Position numbers and translations under genes: made by a program | Notes under the pieces: model-generated | The model's database searches: none | The model's input: the letters and a program-made list of their open reading frames with translations, nothing else | Told to the model about the DNA's origin: nothing | Part shown: positions 1-5,262 of the stretch, in pieces | Layout: each line of letters begins with the position of its first letter | Numbering within the stretch: the stretch's first letter is position 1 | Source of the DNA: Schlegelella_A sp035493195 | Lineage (GTDB): Bacteria; Pseudomonadota; Gammaproteobacteria; Burkholderiales; Burkholderiaceae_C | Length of the DNA stretch: 5,827 bases | NCBI GenBank assembly: GCA_035493195.1 | Contig: DATJIM010000249.1 | Span: 1 to 5,827 of the forward strand | Direction of reading: 5' to 3'

Positions 1-351
1 TTCTGGCAGCGCGCCGGCGTCGCCGACCGGATCGACCTTCGCATCGCGCCGGCCGCCGAGACGCTGCGCGCGCTGCTCGCCGCCGGTGAGGCGGGCCGAT
101 ACGACTTCGTCTTCATCGACGCCGACAAGACGAGCTACGACGGCTACTACGAGCTCGCGCTTGCGCTGCTGCGGCCCGGCGGCCTCGTCGTCATCGACAA
201 CACGCTCTGGGGCGGCGCGGTCGCACAGCCGACGCAAAGCGACGATACGCGCGCGCTGCAGGCGCTCAACGCCAAGGTCCACCGCGACGAGCGTGTCGAC
301 ATGGTCCTGCTGCCGTTCAGCGACGGCGTCACGCTGGCGCGCAAGCGCTGA
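1..351 (+). CDS. SAM-dependent O-methyltransferase, CCoAOMT-like (3' part only)
   Basis: The frame is open from base 1 and ends at TGA 349-351. It gives the last 116 residues of a class I SAM-dependent O-methyltransferase of the caffeoyl-CoA O-methyltransferase type (Methyltransf_3). Family members are usually about 220 residues, so roughly the first 100, including the glycine-rich SAM motif, lie off the left edge. Seen here: the YDFVFIDADK strand (residues 34-43), whose first Asp (D40) matches the family's divalent-metal ligand; RPGGLVVIDN (58-67), whose D66-N67 matches the second metal-ligand pair; then NTLWGGAV and a C-terminal strand LLPFSDGVTLARKR typical of these enzymes. The family moves a methyl group from SAM to a hydroxyl, usually on a catechol, in the cytoplasm. 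The bacterial substrate cannot be inferred. The next gene starts 116 bases downstream on the same strand and shows no functional link. Confidence 0.9.
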   Translation, partial: FWQRAGVADRIDLRIAPAAETLRALLAAGEAGRYDFVFIDADKTSYDGYYELALALLRPGGLVVIDNTLWGGAVAQPTQSDDTRALQALNAKVHRDERVDMVLLPFSDGVTLARKR

Positions 352-467
352 CGCGGGCGAGGCGCCCAGCGCTCTCGCGCGCCGCCTGATGTCGCTGCGG
401 GATTCGGCGATCCGCGCTATCTTCGCAGGGCGCGCCGTGCGTCCAGGCGCGGCGCTCGACTGCATCG

Positions 468-1289
468 ATGAAGCGCACCCCGATCATTGTCGCCACGGCC
501 TTTGTCGCAGCCGCGCTCGTCGCCGGGCTCTGGTGGGTGTCTCGGCCGCGCGCGCCCGAGGCCGCCGGCACAGCACCGCACGCGACGGTCGCTCAAGCGC
601 CCGCGTCGCCCCCGTCGGCGCCAGCCGAGCCGTCGATCCGCTATCCGATCGACGGCGCGCAGGTCGATCGCGCTGCAGCGCCGGTCGACTTCCACGGCGC
701 ACTCGACGATCTCTTCGGTGCGCGCACCGTCGCATCGATGTTCCAGGTCGACGACTTCGCGCGCCGCTTCGTCGCCACGATCGACAACCTCGGCCGCTCG
801 AGCGCGTCGTCGCGCCTGTGGCCGGTCGTTCCGGCGGCGGGACGCTTCAGCGTCGCCGACGCTGACGGCGGTGCGGCGATCGGCACCGCCAACGCGGCAC
901 GCTACGAGCCCTTCGTGCGCCTGCTCGAGCACGTCGACCTGCGCCGCGCGGCGAGCGCCTACGTGCAGCTCTACCCGTCGTTGCAGCGCGCGTACGAGGA
1001 GCTCGGCTACCCGAAGCGCTACTTCAACGACCGCTTCGTCGACGTCATCGACGTCCTCCTCGCCACTCCGGAGCCGGCATCGGCGCCGAAAGTGCACTTG
1101 CCCACCGTGAACGGACCGGTGCAGCCACAACGGCCGTGGCTGCTGTACGAATTCGACGACCCGCAGCTCGAAGCGCTCACCGCCGGCCAGAAGATCCTGC
1201 TGCGCATGGGCGTCGGCAACGAGCGCCGCGTCAAGGCCAAGCTCGTCGAGCTGCGCGGCCTGATCGCAGCGACGCCGGCGCAGCGCTGA
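468..1289 (+). CDS. DUF3014 domain-containing membrane-anchored protein
   Basis: A 273-residue protein that I recognise as DUF3014, a family of unknown function found in proteobacteria. Order of parts: a short basic N-terminus (MKRT), one hydrophobic segment at about residues 5-24 ending in LWWVSR, a Pro/Ala-rich linker (28-56), then the conserved domain from about 57 to 267. Recognisable family stretches are IRYPID (57-62), RRFVATIDNLGR (99-110), ARYEPFV (144-150), AYEELGYPKRYFNDRFVDVID (175-195 region), LLATPEP, and the C-terminal LTAGQKILLRMG plus VKAKLVELR. The charges suggest an N-in single-pass anchor with the domain in the periplasm; an uncleaved signal anchor is likelier than a cleaved signal because no clear AxA site follows. 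The ATG at 468 was chosen because it directly precedes the anchor, although no strong Shine-Dalgarno is visible. It converges on the Bug gene with only 6 bases between the stops. The family match is confident; the function is unknown. Confidence 0.9.
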   Translation: MKRTPIIVATAFVAAALVAGLWWVSRPRAPEAAGTAPHATVAQAPASPPSAPAEPSIRYPIDGAQVDRAAAPVDFHGALDDLFGARTVASMFQVDDFARRFVATIDNLGRSSASSRLWPVVPAAGRFSVADADGGAAIGTANAARYEPFVRLLEHVDLRRAASAYVQLYPSLQRAYEELGYPKRYFNDRFVDVIDVLLATPEPASAPKVHLPTVNGPVQPQRPWLLYEFDDPQLEALTAGQKILLRMGVGNERRVKAKLVELRGLIAATPAQR

Positions 1290-1295
1290 GCGGCG

Positions 1296-2288
1296 CTACT
1301 CGGGCTCGATCCCCGCCGCCTTGATCACGCGCCCCCACTTCTGCGCTTCGCCGGCTTGGAACTTCGCGAGCTCGTCGGGCGTCGTCGTCCAGGCGTCGGT
1401 GCCGGTGCTCTCGAAGAACTGCTTCGCCGACGCGCTCTTCGTTCCGGCGACGAGCAGCTCGTGCAGGCGGGCGACGACAGGCGCGGGCGTGCCGGCAGGG
1501 ACGTAGGCGGCAAACCAGTAGCCCATGTCGTAGCCTTTGACGCCGGCCTCGTCGAGCGTCGGCAGCTCGGGCAGCAGCGGGTTGCGCTTGGTCGTCGAGA
1601 CGGCGAGGCCGCGCAGCTTGCCGCCCTTGATCTGCGGCACGCCGGTCGCGGTGTCGGTGATCATGAAGTCGATCTGGCCGCCGAGCAGGTCGGTGACCGC
1701 GTTCGGATTGCTCTTGTACGGCACGTGCAGGATGTCGGTGTGGGTCAGTTGCTTGAACATCTCGCCGGCGACGCGGCTCGACGAGCTGCCGCTGCCGAAG
1801 GACAGCTTGCCGGGGCGTTTCTTCGCGTCGGCGATCAGGTCGGCGACGCTCCTGTAGGGCGAGTCGGCGCGGACGACGAGCACCTGCCCCCCGCGGCCGA
1901 GCCCCGTCACCGGCGCGAAGTCCTTGACCGGGTCGTACGACAGCTTCTTGTAGAGGTGCTCGTTGGCCGCGTGCGTCGTGTTCGTCGTGATCAGGACCGT
2001 GTAGCCGTCGTTCGCCGCGCGCGCCGCCTGCTGGGCGGCGAGCATGCCGCTCGCACCGGCCTTGTTGTCGACGATGACCGCCTGCTTCGTCTGCTCGGTG
2101 ACCGACTGGCCGAGCGCACGCGCGAGCTGGTCGGTCGCACTGCCCGCCGCGAAGGGGACGACGAAGGTGATCGGCTTCGACGGATACGCCTGCGCGAACG
2201 ACGGCTCGGCGGCAGCGAGACCGACGAGCGCCGCTGCGCCTGCGACGACGGCGCGGCGCGCCGCTTGGAGGATCGAAGAAGGGTGCAT
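1296..2288 (-). CDS. Bug/TctC-family periplasmic solute-binding protein
   Basis: A 330-residue protein of normal length for the Bug (TctC, tripartite tricarboxylate transporter receptor) family. These periplasmic proteins bind carboxylates and related small organic anions. The N-terminus is a Sec-type signal peptide: RR at 11-12, hydrophobic core about 13-27, and cleavage probably after A32 or A34 in SFAQAYPSKP. The mature protein opens with the family signature YPSKPITFVVPFAAGSATD (35-53), followed by VDNKAGASGM (73-82), the Bug pocket-loop region around TNTTHAANEHLY (102-113), HVPYKSNPNAVTDLLGGQIDFM (188-209), LPELPTLDEAG (239-249) and VPAGTPAPVVARLHELL (263-279). Start ATG 2288-2286 has only a weak GAAAGA ribosome site; stop is TAG. 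It begins 39 bases after the small AtuA-like gene on the same strand, so it is probably co-transcribed. No TctA or TctB membrane gene is in the window, as is common for the expanded orphan Bug set of Burkholderiales. Ligand unknown. Confidence 0.95.
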   Translation of the reverse strand: MHPSSILQAARRAVVAGAAALVGLAAAEPSFAQAYPSKPITFVVPFAAGSATDQLARALGQSVTEQTKQAVIVDNKAGASGMLAAQQAARAANDGYTVLITTNTTHAANEHLYKKLSYDPVKDFAPVTGLGRGGQVLVVRADSPYRSVADLIADAKKRPGKLSFGSGSSSSRVAGEMFKQLTHTDILHVPYKSNPNAVTDLLGGQIDFMITDTATGVPQIKGGKLRGLAVSTTKRNPLLPELPTLDEAGVKGYDMGYWFAAYVPAGTPAPVVARLHELLVAGTKSASAKQFFESTGTDAWTTTPDELAKFQAGEAQKWGRVIKAAGIEPE

Positions 2289-2327
2289 GTGGGTCTTTCG
2301 TTTTTGCGGGCGTGGATGGAAAGCGGG

Positions 2328-2660
2328 TCAACGCGCGGGTGCGCGCTCGTCGCCGGGACCGGGGATCTCGAGCTCGAGCAGCGCCGAGCTGAGCGACTTG
2401 CCGTGCGCGTCGAGCGCGAGCGAGCGCGTGACGCCGCCGCCGAGCGCGCCCGCGAGGACGAAGTTGAAGGCGCCGAGCTGCGGCAACTCGTAGCGGACGA
2501 CGTCGCCGGCGACGATGCCCGCGAGGTGCGCGCGCACCGCGGCCGCCGTCACGTGGCGTCTCAGGTGCTCGTAGTGCCTGGCGTCGTAGGCGATCAGCGA
2601 CAGGTTCGAGGTGTCGCCCTTGTCGCCGGCACGCGAATGTGCGAGCTCGCGAAGCTTCAT
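2328..2660 (-). CDS. Small AtuA-like ferredoxin-fold protein
   Basis: A 110-residue protein matching the C-terminal domain found in longer AtuA-family proteins (the AtuA-like ferredoxin-fold domain). Family signs are the opening KLRELAHSRAGDKGDTSNLSL (residues 2-22), then LAGIVAGDVVRYELPQLGAFNFVLAGALGGGVTRSLALDAHGKSLSSALLELEIP up to the C-terminus. The AHSRAGDKGDTSN motif is the hallmark. The ATG at 2660-2658 overlaps the stop of the upstream AtuA gene as ATGA, and a good ribosome site (GAGGTGA) sits 4 bases before it, so this start is firm. The protein is cytoplasmic, with no signal or membrane segment. It very likely acts with the AtuA protein encoded just upstream, because the two are often one polypeptide elsewhere. 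The biochemical role of the domain is not known to me; 'ferredoxin-fold' refers to shape only, and the protein has no cysteine residues for an iron-sulphur cluster. Confidence 0.9.
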   Translation of the reverse strand: MKLRELAHSRAGDKGDTSNLSLIAYDARHYEHLRRHVTAAAVRAHLAGIVAGDVVRYELPQLGAFNFVLAGALGGGVTRSLALDAHGKSLSSALLELEIPGPGDERAPAR

Positions 2661-4045
2661 GCCGTCACCTCGACGATCTCGACCGACGGGCGCACCGCCG
2701 TCGCGGGGACGAGCACCGACTGCACGGCGACGACCTCGCGTGCGCTCTTGACGACACCGCCACCGCCTGCGGGTCCGTTGGTGTAGAGGGTCTCGACCTC
2801 GTTGCCGATGCGCACAGCCTCGGCCATCGACCGCGTGCGGCCGGCGACGCGCAGCCGGACCTCGTACGGCTCGCCATCGCGCACCGCGACCGGCCCGTGC
2901 AGCGCGTCGACACCGAGCAGATCGAAGCGCATCTCGCTCGCCTCCACGCGGGTGCTGCGCAGCCGCTCGCGCACGATCTCGCGCGCGAGGCGCGCACGCG
3001 CGAACGCACCGGCGCCTGCATACGAGATCTGCCCTTCGCCGACCCAGCCGTCGACATAGCCGATCGAAGCCTTGAGCATCCCCGTCGGCGCGCTGCCGCG
3101 GCCGCCGACGACGCGGACGCGATCCTTGGCGATCTCGTCGACGCGCACGTGCGTGAAGTCGGCGACGACGTCGGGTTGCAGGTAGCGCGCCGGGTCGTGG
3201 ATCTCGTAGAGCAGCTGCTCCTTGCACGTCGCCGCGCTGACGCAGCCGCCCGAGCCCTCGACCTTGGTGACGACGAAGTCGCCGTCGCGCGACACCTCGC
3301 CGATCGGGAAACCGAGCCGCGCGAGGTCGGCGACGTCCTTGAGGCCCGGGTCGGCGAAGTAGCCGCCGGTGACCTGCCCGGCGCACTCGAGCATGTGACC
3401 GACGACGGTGCCCTGCCCGAGCAGGTTCCAGTCGTCCAGCGACCAGCCGAACGCGTGAACGATCGGCGCGAGGAAGAGCGCGGGGTCGGAGGCGCGGCCC
3501 GTGACGACGACGTCGACATCGCTGCCGAGCGCAGCGCAGATCGGCGCGACGCCGAGGTACGCGTTCGCCGAGACGATGCGATCGCCGAGTTCGCGCACCG
3601 GCGCTGCCGACTCTTCGAAGCGGTAGTCGCCCGCGAGGACGTGGGCGAGGACGTCGTCGCCGAGCACGGCAGCGACGCGCAGCGACGCGAGGCCGAGCTC
3701 GCGTGCGACCGCGGCGGTGCGACGCGCGGCGGCGAGCGGGTTCGCAGCGCCCATGTTGGTGACGATGCGAACGCCGCGCTCGGCCGCGGCGCCGAGGACG
3801 CTGCGCATGCGCGTCTCGAGGAGCGGGTCGAAGCCGGCCTCGGGGTCGCGCCGGCGCGCCTGCTGCGCGAGCGCGATCGTTCGCTCGGCGAGGCACTCGA
3901 AGACGAGGACGTCGATGTCGCCGCGCTCGACGAGCTCGAGCGCAGGCTCGATGCGGTCGCCCGAGTAGCCGGCACCGGCGCCGAGCCGCAGTATTCCGTC
4001 AGCGCCGCCACCGCCGGCGCCTCGATCGCGTCGCGTCGCGCTCAC
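2657..4045 (-). CDS. Acyclic terpene utilisation AtuA-family protein (DUF1446)
   Basis: A 462-residue cytoplasmic protein of the AtuA/DUF1446 family. Family motifs in order: LGAGAGYSGDRIEPALEL (21-38), VFECLAERTIALAQ (48-61), VTNMGAANP (95-103), VTGRASDPALFLAP (181-194), LLGQGTVVGHMLECAGQVTGGYFADPG (208-234), KVEGSGGCVS (261-270), YEIHDPARYLQPDV (280-293) and LYTNGPAGGGG (420-430). AtuA is named from the Pseudomonas citronellol/geraniol degradation cluster, but its own reaction is not established, and homologues occur outside that pathway. I place the start at GTG 4045-4043, whose GTGA overlaps the TGA of the transporter gene. It is the only standard start codon close to the conserved N-terminus, and a GGAGG lies 12 bases upstream, somewhat far. 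It gives a Gly-rich leader of about 19 residues. The frame stays open far upstream through neighbouring genes, so a naive call would badly over-extend this gene. It is followed by its small partner with an ATGA overlap. Confidence 0.9.
   Translation of the reverse strand: MSATRRDRGAGGGGADGILRLGAGAGYSGDRIEPALELVERGDIDVLVFECLAERTIALAQQARRRDPEAGFDPLLETRMRSVLGAAAERGVRIVTNMGAANPLAAARRTAAVARELGLASLRVAAVLGDDVLAHVLAGDYRFEESAAPVRELGDRIVSANAYLGVAPICAALGSDVDVVVTGRASDPALFLAPIVHAFGWSLDDWNLLGQGTVVGHMLECAGQVTGGYFADPGLKDVADLARLGFPIGEVSRDGDFVVTKVEGSGGCVSAATCKEQLLYEIHDPARYLQPDVVADFTHVRVDEIAKDRVRVVGGRGSAPTGMLKASIGYVDGWVGEGQISYAGAGAFARARLAREIVRERLRSTRVEASEMRFDLLGVDALHGPVAVRDGEPYEVRLRVAGRTRSMAEAVRIGNEVETLYTNGPAGGGGVVKSAREVVAVQSVLVPATAVRPSVEIVEVTA
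2665..2671 (-). promoter_or_regulatory. Ribosome binding site of the small AtuA-like gene, embedded in the AtuA 3' end
   Basis: GAGGTGA on the minus strand, 4 bases before ATG 2660, matches seven bases of the anti-Shine-Dalgarno complement. It also encodes the final Glu-Val-Thr of the AtuA protein, whose TGA overlaps the ATG (ATGA at 2660-2657). The site supports both efficient new initiation and stop-restart coupling. Confidence 0.8.
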
Positions 4046-5169
4046 GACGGCGACGCGCCTCCGGCGATCGTCCCGACCGGCGGCGGCCGCAGGTCGGCGG
4101 GAAGCCGCAGCGACGCGCTTTGCGGCGGCGTCTCGATCCAGGCGTCGATCAGCGTGTACGAGACCGCGAGGATGACCGGCCCGACGAAGATGCCGACGAG
4201 GCCGAAGCCGAGCAGACCACCGATCACGCCGGCGAAGATCAGGAGCAGCGGCAGGTCGGCACCGCGCCGGATCAGCACCGGGCGCAAGACGTTGTCGAGC
4301 GCGCCGACGACGATCGTCCAGACCACCATGAAGATGCCCCAGCCGGTCGAGCCGTTGTAGAAGACCCAGATCGTCGCCGGCAGCAAGACGATCACCGGGC
4401 CGACCTGGATGATGCAGAGAATGAACATCAGCGCGGTAAGAAACGCAGCGAACGGCACCCCGGCGATCGCGAGGCCGATGCCACCAAGCACTGCCTGGAC
4501 GATGGCGGTCACGCCGACGCCGAGGGCGACGCCGCGGATCGCCTTGCCGGCGAGGACGATCGCGTCTTCGCCGCGCTCGCCGCCGAGCCTGCGGCCGAAG
4601 TGCTTCACCTTGCTCGCCGCCGTCTCGCCCTGCGCGTACATCAGCGCGGCGACGATGACGGTGAGCAGGAACTGCAGCGTCAGCGCGCCGACCACGCCGG
4701 CCTGCGCGAACAGCCACGCGCCGACCTCGCGTGCGTACGGTGCGACTTTCTCCTGCAGTCCGATGACGCCCGACGCGAGCACGTCGTTCCACATCTCGGC
4801 CGCCTTCGGACCGACGTAGGGAAGCTTGGCGATCCAGTCGGGCAGCGCCGGCAGGCCGGAAGCGATCAGCGACTTGGCGGCGTTGACGGCTTCGTCGGCG
4901 TGCGCGGCGATCGTCGTGATCGCCGCGGTCACGGGCAGCACGAACAGCAGCAGGAGGATCAGCACCATCACCGCCACCGCGAGGCTGCGCCTGCCCCAGA
5001 GCCTGGCCTGGAACCAGAGCAGCGCCGGCCAGGTCGCGACGACGAGCATCGTCGCCCAGATCGTCGCGCCGAGGAACGGGCGCAGCGTCCAGAGCGATGC
5101 GATGATCAACGCGACCAGCGCGAGCACACCGAGGGTGTCTCGCGCAAGATCGGGACGGGCTTCGTTCAC
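4042..5169 (-). CDS. ydiK: AI-2E family transporter, YdiK-like
   Basis: A 375-residue polytopic inner-membrane protein of the AI-2E transporter family (PF01594), close in pattern and length to E. coli YdiK as I recall it. Hydrophobic segments lie at about residues 12-28, 32-51, 62-86, 155-178, 211-236, 240-270, 273-290 and 305-340, giving about eight spans with a long loop (about 87-154) after the third. Family motifs are FGRRLGGERGEDAIVLAGKAIR (191-212 region), VQAVLGGIGLAIAGVP (224-239), DNVLRPVLIRRGADLPLLL (292-310), GVIGGLLGFGLVGIFVGPV (314-332). Members include TqsA, linked to autoinducer-2 export, and proteins reported as sodium/proton antiporters; for YdiK itself the substrate is unknown, so the family name should not be read as function. 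Start is GTG 5169-5167 behind AGGAGG with 6 bases spacing. The stop overlaps the AtuA start as GTGA, so the two are translationally coupled. The C-terminal tail after residue 347 is Pro-rich and unconserved. Confidence 0.93.
   Translation of the reverse strand: MNEARPDLARDTLGVLALVALIIASLWTLRPFLGATIWATMLVVATWPALLWFQARLWGRRSLAVAVMVLILLLLFVLPVTAAITTIAAHADEAVNAAKSLIASGLPALPDWIAKLPYVGPKAAEMWNDVLASGVIGLQEKVAPYAREVGAWLFAQAGVVGALTLQFLLTVIVAALMYAQGETAASKVKHFGRRLGGERGEDAIVLAGKAIRGVALGVGVTAIVQAVLGGIGLAIAGVPFAAFLTALMFILCIIQVGPVIVLLPATIWVFYNGSTGWGIFMVVWTIVVGALDNVLRPVLIRRGADLPLLLIFAGVIGGLLGFGLVGIFVGPVILAVSYTLIDAWIETPPQSASLRLPADLRPPPVGTIAGGASPS
4058..4062 (-). promoter_or_regulatory. Probable ribosome binding site and GTGA junction for the AtuA gene
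   Basis: GGAGG on the minus strand lies inside the last codons of the transporter gene, 12 bases before GTG 4045. The spacing is longer than usual, so initiation may depend mostly on ribosomes ending at the overlapping TGA (GTGA at 4045-4042). It is the only purine-rich site near this start. Confidence 0.5.
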
Positions 5170-5175
5170 GGCGGA

Positions 5176-5181
5176 CCTCCT
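5176..5181 (-). promoter_or_regulatory. Strong ribosome binding site of the AI-2E transporter gene
   Basis: On the minus strand this reads AGGAGG, followed by TCCGCC and the GTG start at 5169. The six-base match to the anti-Shine-Dalgarno and the 6-base spacing are near ideal. This fixes GTG 5169 as the start of the transporter gene and suggests the gene is initiated independently rather than relying on coupling to the ligase gene 93 bases upstream. Confidence 0.85.
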
Positions 5182-5262
5182 CGTTGTCGATCCGCCGAGT
5201 GTGCGGCAAGACGCGGCCCGCCGGCGCGGCGCGCGAGCGCGCAGGGCGCGCGCTGCGAGCGT

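Noticed and set aside
355..367. Small hairpin GGGCG-AGG-CGCCC just after the methyltransferase stop, as a terminator
   Set aside because: Only 5 base pairs, a 3-base loop and no T-rich tail; likely chance in GC-rich sequence.
395..423. Possible sigma-70 promoter before the DUF3014 gene (TATCTT at 418-423 with CTGCGG 17 bases upstream)
   Set aside because: The -10-like box is fair but the -35 has only two matching bases; not enough to call.
86..865. Plus-strand open frame spanning the methyltransferase end and the DUF3014 start, including a possible small ORF from ATG 389
   Set aside because: Ser/Thr/Arg-rich translation without motifs. It overlaps two well-supported genes in another frame, and the ATG at 389 has no convincing ribosome site.
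2328..2660. Iron-sulphur ferredoxin function for the small protein
   Set aside because: The 'ferredoxin-fold' name is structural; the protein has no cysteines to hold a cluster.
1356..4360. Long plus-strand open frames opposite the Bug, AtuA and transporter genes (1356-2786, 2639-4360)
   Set aside because: Their composition (runs of Arg, Ala, Asp, Glu, Val with no recognisable motifs) is that of the antisense of GC-rich coding DNA, and family-matching genes occupy the other strand.
4042..5169. Quorum-sensing (autoinducer-2) transport as the assigned function
   Set aside because: The family name comes from TqsA; the YdiK branch has no established AI-2 role, and no luxS or lsr gene is in the window.
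5170..5262. Promoter for the transporter operon in the 93-base gap (TTGCCG on the minus strand)
   Set aside because: The TTGCCG resembles a -35 box, but no -10-like sequence follows at normal spacing before the ribosome site. A promoter may exist here but is not visible.
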